DNA from: Euglena gracilis | Taxonomy: Eukaryota; Euglenida; Euglenophyceae; Euglenales | DNA: 64,000 nt | Direction: 5' to 3' | NCBI GenBank assembly: GCA_039621445.1 | Contig: CP154955.1 | Location: forward strand, 57,196,619 to 57,260,618 | Part shown: positions 30,545 through 40,040 of the stretch, piece after piece | Layout: the number at the start of each line of letters is the position of its first letter | How positions within the stretch are numbered: position 1 is the first letter of the stretch | Notes under the pieces: model-generated | Database searches by the model: none | Told to the model about the DNA's origin: nothing | The model's input: the letters and a program-made list of their open reading frames with translations, nothing else | Translations under genes and position numbers: made by a program

Positions 30545-32560
30545 CCCGGGGGGGGGGGGGGTGCCTGCCTGGGCAGGCACTCCCGATCCGACCCCCCCCC
30601 GGGGGGGTACACACGGCCAAAGTGCCCTAGCACAACCCCGGCGCCGAAGGGGAGCCAAAAATGACCTATTTTCAAAGGAAGAGGGGAGCGCCTGCCTGGG
30701 CAGGCACTCTGTACCCCCCCCCCCCCCGGAGTTGGTAAAAAACAGCCTGGCCCTGATTAGTTAATTGCTCCAGACCTCCCCCCTGGGGCAAGTTGCCAGG
30801 ATCAGCCAAATTGGCCACCCAGCACCAGAAGTTTTTTAGTGGGTTTTTTGGCAAAAATGCTTGATTGATTCTTTAGTCTTTTTGGCCTGAGGAGTGGCCA
30901 GGAAAAAAAGGAATGCTGAATTGCAACAATGGGGGGGGGGAACGACCAACAGGTTCTTTCTTCTTCAAAGTCTTGAAGTGGAACTGCGAAATGGCCTTTT
31001 TACCCTGCCAAAAACCAGGGGGTTGTTTCAACACCCCACAAAATGACAGCTCACATTGTGAACTTCATGCATTACATGCAGACGTTGCGATTCCACCACC
31101 GACGTTTCACGCTCGATGAAAAACTTGTTTTAGGAGCAAAAAAGACATCCATGTGTGGCTCTCACTTGGACTCCCGGCCAGACTCCAAATTTTTTTTGGA
31201 ACCCCAGGGCTGAATAGGAAGCTCCGCAGACATGAGGTAGGGGGGGGCGTCACCCCCCCCCCCCCGCAGGGGGTAAGGTGGGAGCAGGCTGTATTTTAGT
31301 CGGGTGCCGACCAGACAATTGCTTAAGCACTGTCCCACCCCCCCCCCCCCCGGGGGGGGGTGGGTGACTGGTTTTTTCAGAGTGACTGACTGGTTTTGGG
31401 CCCGGACCCCCTCCCCCCCCGGGGGGGGGTCGGCCAGGAGTGGGCAAAAGTGGCTTGAGTGACCCCGGCGCCGAAGGCGCCGGAAAAATTTTTTTGGCCT
31501 AAAATGGCCTAAAGTGACTGGAAAGTGGCTGTTTTTCTGAGTGGCCGACCCCCCCCCCCCGGGGGGGGGGGGGGACTGACTGGCTTCCCAAAAAAAAAGT
31601 GACTGACTGGTTTTTAAAAAAGTGGAGTGCCCCCCCCCCCCCCCCCCCCGGGGGTCGGTAAGCAATTGTATGGGGGGGGTAGATTTGGCCTGGGGGGGGG
31701 GGTTGTGGGCAGACCCTAGGGTCGCCAAAGGTCGCCAAAGGTCGTGGGTGGGTCGATGTCAAAAAATGCGCTCCACGGCAAATTAGCGCAACATACACAC
31801 AAAAGGTGTTGCACACACAAGGGATTTTTTTTTTTTAGGGCCCTGGAACAGTTGCCTACGCCGCTACAATGCAAAAAAGACTGAGTAGGAAATACCCATA
31901 GCGACCTTTGGCGACCTTTGGCGACCGTGGGCAGACCCTAGGGTCTGCCCACAACACCCCCCCCCACCAGGCCAGATCCGGGAGCCTTTTCGTGCCGACC
32001 CACCCCGGGGGGGGGGGTGCCTGCCTGGGCAGGCACGACCCCCCGGGGGGTGCACACGGCTGAAAGTGCCCTACCCAGGCTTTAAGTCAGCAGACCCCCC
32101 CCCCCCCGGGGGGAGGGGGGGTGGGTCTGGGCCGGACCCGGGTCCTGCGCCAGAGGCGCTGGGTATACCTTTTCGGCGAGCGCCGAAAATTTTTGGAAAT
32201 TGCCTTTAACGGGCCCGATTTTGGGGGGGTCGCCGCCCCCCCCCCCCCCCCGGGGGGCCCGCCCGACCCCGTGTGGGTGGGGGGGGCGCCCCCCCCCCCC
32301 CCCCCGGGGGTCTTAAAAAGAAGCCTGGCCCTACCACAACCCCGGCGCAGAAGGCGCTGGGGAGCCAAAAATGGCCGATTTTCAAAGGAATGTGCCTGGG
32401 CACAGGCCGAAACCCGATCCCCCAGGGGGGGGGTAGTGTCTGCTTGGGCAAGCACTCTGGACCCCCACTGTTTTTTTGGTAGACCAGGCTGTTTTTTTTG
32501 GTAAAAAAACAGCCTGGGTGGGAGGGGGGAACTTTGAAGCTCAGGTAACCCAGTGTGCAT
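30545..32560. repeat. Dispersed repeat cluster: C-run/G-run hairpins and GCCTGCCTGGGCAGGC palindromes
   Basis: The palindrome GTGCCTGCCTGGGCAGGCAC lies at 30561-30580 and recurs near 30689 and 32018, with a variant near 36085. It accompanies CCGGCGC-GAAGG, GCCAAAAATGGCC-ATTTTCAAAGGAA and long C runs passing straight into G runs (for example 31340-31370, 31545-31572, 31627-31655, 32095-32120 and 32234-32265). At 31365-31620 a GTGACTGACTGGTTTT unit repeats three or four times. No coding region is supported here. Confidence 0.75.
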
Positions 32561-32579
32561 TTCCCTTGTGATGTTGGGG

Positions 32580-32780
32580 GCTGACCAACAGCTTTTTTTG
32601 TGACCGCACCTTCGACCACAGGACCAGTCAGATCGTCCACCGCTTCCCTCTGACCTGCCCCCAAGGCCCCTGATTCATCCACCACACCACTCACATGGGC
32701 CCCAGCCAGTCTCTTGCTGAACACCCCAGATCCAGCACTGATCCCAATTGTTTTCTTTACAGTCAGCGCTGAGTGGGAAC
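32580..32780 (+). other. Isolated exon-like segment
   Basis: The sequence around 32590-32720 reads as Pro/His/Ser-rich in one frame (LPSDLPPRPLIHPP). It resembles the repeat units at 29.1-29.9 kb and is flanked by repeats. It could be a further exon of the 28.7-kb candidate gene or a transposed copy. Evidence is compositional. Confidence 0.25.
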
Positions 32781-33007
32781 GTTGGACACGTGAGGGTGGA
32801 AAAATGCTTCCTGTTTTTTCCAAAAGTTTCCAAAGCGTGCACCTCTGGCGTTGCTGCAGAATTTTTTTTGGCAAAAGTTCAGGCCAAAAGTTGGAACGTC
32901 TAAGAATTTTTTTTCAGCGCTTCGCGCTCCAGTCCAGATTTTCTTTCAGTGCGCCGCAGAATTTTTTTTTCTGCGCTGCGGCACCGGCAGGCACCTATGC
33001 CAACCGC

Positions 33008-34085
33008 AGCCGACCGCGAGTTTCAGGACTGTCATAGGTGGGGTGCCGACCGCAGCTGACCGCGCAACTTTTTTTTAATTGGTGTCAATTTTTCAGTGAG
33101 AATGAGGAATTAGGCTCATTTTTATCCCAGATGTTGAGATTTTTCTGGCTCATCTGGCTCATGTTGTCACTTTTGGCCATTTTTGGTCGCTTTTGTCCCC
33201 TTTTGGCCCATTTGTCACCACAATTCAACCATTTTGACCTATTTTGACATTTTTTGGCCACTTTTTGCCCCTTCTTGTAATTTTGGGCCATTTTGTCCTG
33301 CTCTTTGGCCATTTTGGGCCATTTTTGACCATTTAAAGCCATTTTCGACCTTTTCTTTTGATATTTTTGCCCATTTTTTGGTCTCTTTTTGGTCCAATTG
33401 GACCATTTTGAGCATTTTGCGCCAGTTTGTTGCCAAAAGTGAACAAAAGCTGCTAAAATGACCCAAATTGACCAAAAGTAGGGTCATTTTGGGCCATTTT
33501 TGGCTTTTTTGGACCACTTTTGGCATTTTTTTTTGTTATTTTTGTCTGCTTTTGGAACTTTTGGCCATTTTAACCATTTTTTGCCACTTTTAGGCCATTT
33601 TTAGATCACGTTTGACTGCTCTTCATGTCAAAAGCAACAAAAAGACGTTCAAAGCGCCGTGAAAGTGGCCAGAAGTGGGTAAAAATGGCCAACAGCAGAG
33701 AAAAGTGGTCAAAAGTGGGTTGAAGAGGCCAAAAGTGGTCAAAAGAGGTCAAAGCAAAGCAAAAGCTGGCCAAAAGCAGCCAAAGCCGAGCAAAAAGTGG
33801 GGAAAAGCAACAAAAAGTGACCAAAAGAAAGCAAAATGCAGGAAATAATGGGCAAAGGCAGCAAAAAACAACCAAAAAGTTGGCAACAGTACCCAAAAGC
33901 AGTCCAAAACATCAAAAACTGGCCAAAAGCAGCGAAAAGTGGCCAAAAGTCAGCAACAGTGGATTGTGTGATTGTGATACATGCTCATTTTTTGTTGGCC
34001 TGCCCCCCCCCCCTCCCTACAGCCAACTACTTTGCCGACCGCTGCCGACTGCAGGCTAAAATTTGGAATCTGTCATAGGTGCTTG
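33008..34085. repeat. Strand-switching TTTTGGCC / GGCCAAAA region, a giant imperfect hairpin
   Basis: From about 33130 to 33605 the plus strand is built of TTTTGGCCATTTTTGG-like units. From about 33620 to 33960 it switches to AAAAGTGGCCAAAAGC-like units, the reverse complement. Arms of roughly 350-450 bases could therefore pair. The block is bracketed by two direct copies of a GCCGACCGC...CTGTCATAGGTG phrase (about 33008-33045 and 34032-34080). No gene is present. Confidence 0.75.
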
Positions 34086-34119
34086 GGCTCCAGGCATTAT
34101 TTTTTTTTAAGGCGAGATT

Positions 34120-34215
34120 TCTCAAAAAATTTTAAGGCGTTTTTTAAGGTTTTTTAAGGTTTTTTAAGGTTTTTTGAGGAATTTTAAAAAATTTTAAGGT
34201 TTTTTAAGGCATTTT
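34120..34215. repeat. TTTTTTAAGG decamer array, first block
   Basis: The 10-bp unit TTTTTTAAGG recurs, with variants, between 34125 and 34210. The same unit forms a second array at 35645-35790. It is not a standard telomere repeat, though its T-run-plus-G layout is similar. Confidence 0.8.
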
Positions 34216-34229
34216 TTTCCTCAGGTAAA

Positions 34230-34340
34230 ATCTCAGACCCCGAAGATGGCCCGATGGCTTCAGACTCCTGTGGCTTCGGAACGCCCAAGGAAGAAGCCTC
34301 GGGCGAAGCATGGGATCAGGGCGGTCCATGAGGGACAGTT
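34230..34340 (+). other. Exon-like segment after a splice-acceptor-like tract
   Basis: A TTTTTTCCTCAG tract is followed by an Asp/Gly/Ser-rich frame beginning GKISDPEDGPMASDSCG and ending at a stop after GGP. The base composition differs sharply from the surrounding T-rich repeats. It may be a short exon of a host gene spanning this region; no homology is recognised. Confidence 0.25.
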
Positions 34341-34889
34341 ATCGCCATTTTAGGCATTTTAGGCATTTTAGGCCATTTCAGGGATTTTAGGAATTTTGTC
34401 CATTCTAGGCATTTTAGGAATTTTGGGCCATTTTAGCTATGGGTTCCTGCATATGGGTCCCAAAATGGGTCAAAAAAACACCTGGCGCCGAAGGCGCTGG
34501 AAAAATTATTTCGGGTCCAAAACTGCCCTGGAAGGGCAGTCCTCAAGGGGCAGTAAACTAAAAAAAAAATCCTGTCCCTGATGGACCGCCCTGACCCGTG
34601 CACCCACACCGGATAGCCTCATGAACACTGACAAAATAATCCAACTTTTTCATGTGAGCAATACCAAATGCGTGCCCATGCAGTGTGCCGCCATACACAT
34701 TGCTCAAAACCTTGTTGCATGGGATACAGAGTGGGTCACCTCGAAACTCGAAACTCGAAATCATTGCAATTACTTTAAATTTCTGACCCTATTCAGGACA
34801 TTTGCTTGCCTGTTGGCCTTAAATGGCCTAAAATGGCCTCAAATGGGGAAATTTTGGGGCTTGACCATAGGTGCTTGCCAAGGTTGACT

Positions 34890-35055
34890 GCTTGGTTTTT
34901 TTTGAAACAAAAAAAATGTTTTTTTTTAAAAAACAAGTTTTTTATAAATAAAAATTTTAAAAAGAAAACAAGTTTTTTGAAAATATGTGTTTTTTTTAAA
35001 AAAAAACCGCAACAAAAAAAAGTCTGGAAAAACTTAAAAACGTCACTTTTTGATG
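34890..35055. repeat. A-run/T-run rich stretch
   Basis: Alternating T8, A6-A9 and AAAAACAAG/CTTGTTTTT-like phrases allow local pairing. No gene. Similar T/A homopolymer blocks recur inside the 38.63-39.08 kb element. Confidence 0.6.
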
Positions 35056-35084
35056 ACAAAAAATTAAACTCCCTCAAACCCCCA

Positions 35085-35500
35085 TTTTTCACACCTTCCA
35101 AAAAATCAACATTTTCTCAAAAATTTGAATTTCAGAGGTTTTTGAAGCAAAAATAATGCCATTGAAAATCCAACAAATTTGACAGAGGAAAAGTGTCAGT
35201 AAAATTTGACTGTGCCAAAATTTGGTCCACCTTTTTTGACCTTTGTTATTTTCCCCCCCCCCCCCCCCCTAAAACCACCAAATTTAACCCTGAAATCTTT
35301 GAGTTTTTTTTTGTCAAAATCAACATTTCTCAAAATTTTAATTATGAGAGATTTTGGAAACAAAAAAAATGCCACTGAAAATCAAAAAAATTTCCAAGGG
35401 AAAAAATGTCAGTAAAATTTGACTGTTCCAAAATTTGATCCCATTTTTTTGACCTGCATTTTTTTACCCCCCTCCTAAAAACTAACCGTTGAACCGAGGC
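35085..35500. repeat. Two tandem ~235-bp units (third copy at 40.08 kb)
   Basis: Each unit carries AATCAACATTT-CTCAAAA, a GAAACAAAAA-AATGCCA-TGAAAATC phrase, GTCAGTAAAATTTGACTGT-CCAAAATTTG and a C homopolymer. Unit one is about 35085-35300 and unit two about 35310-35500. A diverged copy lies at 40080-40265. No protein-coding potential. Confidence 0.75.
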
Positions 35501-35639
35501 CAACCGAACTATGCCAGAAACCTTGGCAAACAATCCGGTTTTCATATTGTTTGTTCACAACCGCTTCTGCATTGACTGGCTTTATGCGGGGTTTCAGACA
35601 TGCCATTATTTGTTTGGTGCAAGAAAAAAAATTCCCAGG

Positions 35640-35800
35640 GAAAATTTTTAAGGTTTTTTAAGGTCATCACGGGGAAGAAAAACTTCCCCGGGGTGATTTT
35701 TTTAAGGTTTTTTAAGGTTTTTTAAGGTTTTTTAAGGCACTTTGGCAAAAAAAATTTAAGGTTTTTTAAGGTTTTTTAAGGTTTTTTAAGGCGCCTTAAA
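35640..35800. repeat. TTTTTTAAGG decamer array, second block
   Basis: Three groups of the decamer are separated by short spacers. One spacer contains an inverted repeat, ATCACGGGGAAGAAAAACTTCCCCGGGGTGAT (31 bp). The unit matches the array at 34120-34215. Confidence 0.8.
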
Positions 35801-35889
35801 AATAATAATGCCTGTTGGGCTCCGGAAATTTTGTGACCACGTGCGCCTTGGAAGATTTCTTACCATATGCCGCGGCAGCCAGGCTGTTT

Positions 35890-36165
35890 GAAAAGGTGGT
35901 GCCGACCCCACCTAGGGGGGGGGGGTGCCTGCCCCCCCCCCCGGGGGGGGGCGGATGGGGCACACGGTCAAATGTGCCCCAGCACAGACCCCGGTGCCTT
36001 TTGGCGCCTGGGAGCCAAAATTGGCCTATTTTCAAAGGAATGTGTCTGGGTGCAGATCCGACCCGGGGGGCGGGGGGGGGGGGGAGTGCCTGCCTGGGCA
36101 TGCACCCCAAGCACTCCGTACCCCCCCGGGGTTGGTGAAAAAAAAACAGCCTGGTGGCAGCGCCT
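35890..36165. repeat. Another member of the GCCTGCC / GCCAAAATTGGCC dispersed repeat
   Basis: It contains the same ordered elements as 30545-30760 and 32330-32510: a C run into a G run, CACACGG-CAAA-TGTGCCC, the GGAGCCAAAATTGGCCTATTTTCAAAGGAATGTG-like block, a G run, and the TGCCTGCCTGGGCA palindrome arm. Frames seen here on both strands are artefacts of the repeat. Confidence 0.75.
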
Positions 36166-36484
36166 CGTGCGCCGCCGTATATCATCCCAGTTATCCCCTG
36201 TCTGTGCCGCAACAAAAAAATGTTGGAAAGAAGCGGGGGGGGAGACACCCAGGTCAAATTTTGGGGGGGGGGCAGTCTTAGACAAGGGGAAGGGACAGGA
36301 AAGTTTTTTTCTTCAGAACCCCATTTTGGCCAAAGGGCCGGCATAATGCTGGATGGGGCTCGAAACAGGGTTTAATATCAAAAGTCAAAATAAGCTTCTG
36401 TTTTTTGGGCGGATGGGGAGATGTTCCAAGGATGTGGCATTAATTTTTGGGCTTCGTTCAGACAGTTAGTCCTGGAACTTTTGG

Positions 36485-36960
36485 TGGTTGGCCCGACCAT
36501 GAATGAAACTTTGTGAAGCCTCAGGCGGCCTTCGGGTTGGGCATCCCCCGCCCTCCCCCCCAATTGCAAAATCCCCTTCATGTGTGCAAAGCCGGCCTGA
36601 CCTGGTCGGATTTTTCTTTTTGCTGGAACAAAAGTTTCCTTGAAGAACACCTGGTCCTAAAACAATGCCTGGCCATTGCGCTGTGCACTTGGAATTTTTT
36701 GGCCCATCTTGGCAAGAGTGTTGCTTGCAACATGCACCTGTGGCCCAACCTTCAGGTGCACTCCGTGGATTGCCTCCCAAACCAGACCTCCAAATGGGCA
36801 GACAGCATGTCTTTTTTCCCAAAGTTCCAGTCGTTTTTGGTCTCGTCCCTCCATCCTTGCTTTATGTCGGGATTTCCTTCAAGAAAGAAAGCATTGAAAA
36901 AGTTTTCATATCTCGGGTTCCAAGTGGTTTTTCTGTAATGGCATCTTTTCAACTTTAAGA
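36485..36960. other. Uncertain coding stretch
   Basis: Several overlapping frames of 65-141 codons on both strands have ordinary amino-acid composition and sit in sequence without simple repeats. None is recognisable, and the strands cannot be told apart. It may be a fragment of an old element. Confidence 0.25.
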
Positions 36961-36966
36961 ATTCAG

Positions 36967-37314
36967 GTGGTGGTCATTTTGCAAGAAACAATTTTTAACC
37001 ACCCTCCCCTGGGGGGAGGATGGCATTCAGAGGCCTGCTCACAACCCGACTTCCTTCAGTCTAGCAAGCGATTCGAGCCTCTGCCTTTCCCCCTCTTCGC
37101 CACCCAAGCGCCCATCATCCACCATGGATGGCCGCTTGCCATTGACCACTCCCTGCCAGCAGGCAACAACCCGGCTGAGCCGCGTGGCCCCCCGCCGCAC
37201 TCTGCCCATCCAGGCGCATTCGACTTCCCCCCCTTCGCTAACGACGACATCCCCCGTCCGGCTGATGGTCCTGCCCCACCACAAGGACCACCTCGCGTCC
37301 GTGGCCGTCCCTAA
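36967..37314 (+). CDS. Pro-rich open frame, possible 3' exon of a host gene
   Basis: 115 codons, of which the last ~85 follow a CTTCCTTCAG splice-acceptor-like tract at about 37063. The protein is Pro/His/Ala-rich (NNPAEPRGPPPHSAHPGAFD) and ends in PPQGPPRVRGRP and a stop. The DFPPF and GPP phrases are reminiscent of the 28.9-29.3 kb repeats, which is the only link to that candidate gene. Confidence in a real exon is low. Confidence 0.25.
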   Translation: MVVILQETIFNHPPLGGGWHSEACSQPDFLQSSKRFEPLPFPLFATQAPIIHHGWPLAIDHSLPAGNNPAEPRGPPPHSAHPGAFDFPPFANDDIPRPADGPAPPQGPPRVRGRP

Positions 37315-37410
37315 GGCTTGCGGCCCAGTCGCCGTCGCTGTGTCAACCACTGGCATATGACACAGACTCTGAGGGACTCTCCTGGTGTGTGATCCAGAAA
37401 AAGCATTCCT

Positions 37411-37851
37411 TTGCAAAATCAGATTCGAAGGAAAACGAAGGGTGCAGTGTTCCTTCCGAAACTGGCATCAACATCTGTGAGTCTGATTTTACAAAAGGAA
37501 ACGTTCTTTTTTTTAATGGCCTTCACCCTCCCTGAAGAGGAGTTTGGGCTGCCAGATGAGCTTTACTTCCGAAAGTGGATAGATGGGTTTTGGCCAGGGC
37601 TATACAGGAATCCGGCAACCAGGTCAGTGCCCCTGCGCTGGGCTGTGTGGGTCCCTTTTTGCAGCCAGCTGGCTGGGCCCCCCACCACGGAGGTCTACCT
37701 GGTTGGAATTTGGCCGAAAGTCAACTTTTGTGTGGTTTTTTTTGGGTCTATGTTGCGTCCCCCCCCTGTCCCAAAAGACCTCTGGTGGGCTCAACTGGGT
37801 TCACTCAGTGAGTCCACTGCGTGGCTGTGGTCTCCCGTTCCGCATGAGTAG
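37411..37851 (+). CDS. Unrecognised open frame, 146 codons
   Basis: From a second Met at about 37516 the protein reads MAFTLPEEEFGLPDELYFRK and continues Trp/Pro-rich. It has normal complexity and no simple repeat, so it is more gene-like than its surroundings, yet matches no family I know. Overlapping frames in the other phase are of similar length. Confidence 0.25.
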   Translation: MQNQIRRKTKGAVFLPKLASTSVSLILQKETFFFLMAFTLPEEEFGLPDELYFRKWIDGFWPGLYRNPATRSVPLRWAVWVPFCSQLAGPPTTEVYLVGIWPKVNFCVVFFGSMLRPPPVPKDLWWAQLGSLSESTAWLWSPVPHE

Positions 37852-38449
37852 TCAGGGTCAGGCCAGGGTCCCTCCACCAGCGTGCCCTGGTGCAACGGAG
37901 GTGGCTGGTCCACTTTCTTTCCACCATTTCCCCTCCCAGCGACCATGTTAGTGTGAGGTTTCACACTCACTCAGCTTCTTTTGGGTTTGAATCAGCCACC
38001 CAGGAAAAGTTCGGGAAGTTTGCTGCTGTTTTGCTCGCTGAACTCCTGCACTGCGTTACTTCTAAATCTGGCTGAAAAATTCAAACCATGGATTTGGGTT
38101 TTTTGGGCATCTTTGGGAGGTGGCAAATTTGCCACCTCCCTGGACCCCCCACCTCCCAGGGGGACGATCCAGCCAGCACCTTTTTCCAGCCGGCCCACAG
38201 GACCCCCTCCCAACAGGGGTTCTCAAGAAACCCCTACCGCAACTAGGGGGGGTCTGCGCCGGCCTTGGGTGGGGGGGACCCCGCTCCTCTTAAAAAGCTT
38301 AAAAAAGATGCCTGTTCCGAACATCTCCTGCACCCCCACTGCCCACACATGCCACCGCAAGCACCCCACACCAGGGCAGAACGGGAAACGTCCTTGCGGC
38401 CAAGGTGGTGGGTGGGGGGGGTCGGCCACCCCTGGGGGGGTTACCGTAG

Positions 38450-38620
38450 GAGGAGGTTCGATCTCAAACGTTCGAGCTCGAACCTCCTCGAACGTTTTTT
38501 AAGCCCCCCCTTCAAGGGGGGGCTTAAAAACGTTCGAGCACCCTCCTCAAACGACATTCGAGGAGGGTCTCGAACGTCCTCGAACGACGTTCGAGGAGGG
38601 ACCTCGAACGACGTCTCGAC
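38450..38620. repeat. CGTTCGAGGAGG inverted-repeat array
   Basis: Alternating CGAACGTTCGAGG and CCTCGAACG phrases form many overlapping inverted copies. At its centre is a perfect hairpin, CGTTTTTTAAGCCCCCC-TTCAA-GGGGGGCTTAAAAACG-like, near 38493-38533. Confidence 0.8.
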
Positions 38621-38631
38621 CCTCCTCCTAC

Positions 38632-39078
38632 ATACATGCATACAGGGTTGACGTTTTTTTTGTTTTTTTTTTAAAAAAACAAAAAAACATGTTTTTTTTA
38701 AAAAAAACGCAAAAAAAAACATGTTTTTTTTGAAAAAGCAAAAATTGACCTTTTTCCTTGCGAAATGGCCATTTTTTTGAGGAAAAAGTTCTAAAGTCAT
38801 GTTTTTGGTCATTAAAGTGGCGTTTTTTTCAGTTTTTCCAGACGCTTCATCCAAAAATACTAAAATGATGGTTCATGTGAAAGCCATCACCCTTTACGGA
38901 CTGCGAAGCTGCAAAGAAAAAAAATGACCTTTTCCTTTAAAAAAACGTTCAAAATTTTTTTTCACCCAAACCCTCCATGACGTTTTTTTTGTTTTTTTTA
39001 AAAAAAACATATTTTTTTAAAAAAAACATGTTTTTTTTGTTTCAAAAAAAACACGCCGTCAACCTTGCATGCATACAG
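38632..39078. mobile_element. ~450-bp element with terminal inverted repeats (MITE-like)
   Basis: The left end, CATGCATACAGGGTTGACG (38635-38653), is matched in inverted form by CGTCAACCTTGCATGCATACAG (39057-39078). The interior is non-coding, with many A-run/T-run pairs that could fold. Size, TIRs and lack of coding fit a miniature inverted-repeat element. No clear target duplication was seen by eye. Confidence 0.55.
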
Positions 39079-39127
39079 CTTTCAACACCAACATCCTCGA
39101 AATCCTTTTAGGGTTAGAAAAATATTT

Positions 39128-40040
39128 TTCCTTACGCAGGAATGCACTCATTCAAAGTATTTTTGAATTCTCCCGGTATGGGAATATTTTTGAATAAAAA
39201 TATTCCCATACCGGGAGAATTTCTGACGTTATTAGGAATAGGGTTAGGGTTAAGGTTTCATCGCGAATGGTTGCAACCATCCCGCTCTTCGTCAGTGGCA
39301 GAATTTAAAAGGAACATGTTGTTGAGCTGTTTTGCAAGTTGCAGGTCCATGGTTCATTGTTCTTGATTCTGCTTGTTTTTTTTGTCACTGGCACGATCCG
39401 GAAGAAAGCAAAGACAGGGGAAGAGAGGGAGACGATTCTGTTTTTTTTTCCCACTGGCACTGACACGATTTGGAAGACAGGAATCTTTCAGTGGCAGAAT
39501 TTAATAGGAACATATTTTTCCTTACGCAGGAATGCACTCATTCTAAGTATTCTTGCTCAAAAAATATTCCCATACCAAGAGAATTTGTGAGGTTATTAGA
39601 AGGAAAAGGGTTAGGGTTAAGATTTCATCCCCAATAGTTGCAACCATCCCGCTCATCGTTGCTTTTCCCTCTACAGGGTACACAGCAAAGCCAAAGAGTC
39701 GCCCAACTAGGTTAAAAAACATGGGGGGACCCGAGTGAGGCGCCTCCCTCCCTCGGGTCCCCCATGTGTATTAACCCTAGTTGGGTGACTCTTTGGGGTA
39801 GCTGGTACCCGTAGGGGGAAATTTTCCACGCGTTGTGAAAGAAACAAATTTTTTTCCCGCAGAATGCACTGATTCTTCAACGTTTTTTTTCAAAAATAAT
39901 CCCATACCGAGAGAATTTCTGAGGTTATTAGAAGCAACAGGGTTAGGGTTAAGGTTTCATCGCGAATGGGTGCAACCATCCCGCTCATCGTCAGTGGCAG
40001 AATTTAAAAGGAACATATTGTTAAGCTGTTTTGTTTGCGT
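39128..40040. repeat. Three-copy repeat with long palindrome and GGGTTAGGGTTAAGG
   Basis: Copies at about 39128-39350, 39510-39660 and 39860-40040 share a CGCAG-AATGCAC-GATTC phrase and a TATTCCCATACC-AGAGAATTT block. Each also has GGGTTAGGGTTAAGG (39241, 39608, 39940), TTTCATCGCGAATGG and GTCAGTGGCAGAATTTAA. In the first copy, 39167-39220 is a perfect palindrome with 25-base arms and a 4-base loop; the other copies keep mainly the right arm. No coding region. Confidence 0.85.
39691..39796. repeat. ~106-bp foldback repeat
   Basis: The arms CCAAAGAGTCGCCCAACTAGG...ACATGGGGGGACCCGAG and CTCGGGTCCCCCATGT...CCTAGTTGGGTGACTCTTTGG pair over about 40 bases each, with a short central spacer. It lies between copies two and three of the telomere-like repeat. 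It resembles a small foldback element or a hairpin-forming RNA gene relic. Confidence 0.8.

Noticed and set aside
30053-32560. Short open frames in the C-run/G-run repeat cluster
   Set aside because: All consist of Pro/Gly runs from homopolymers and recur in every copy of the dispersed repeat in several phases.
39241-39955. True telomere or chromosome end
   Set aside because: Only two TTAGGG-like units occur per copy, inside a dispersed repeat, with ordinary sequence on both sides.
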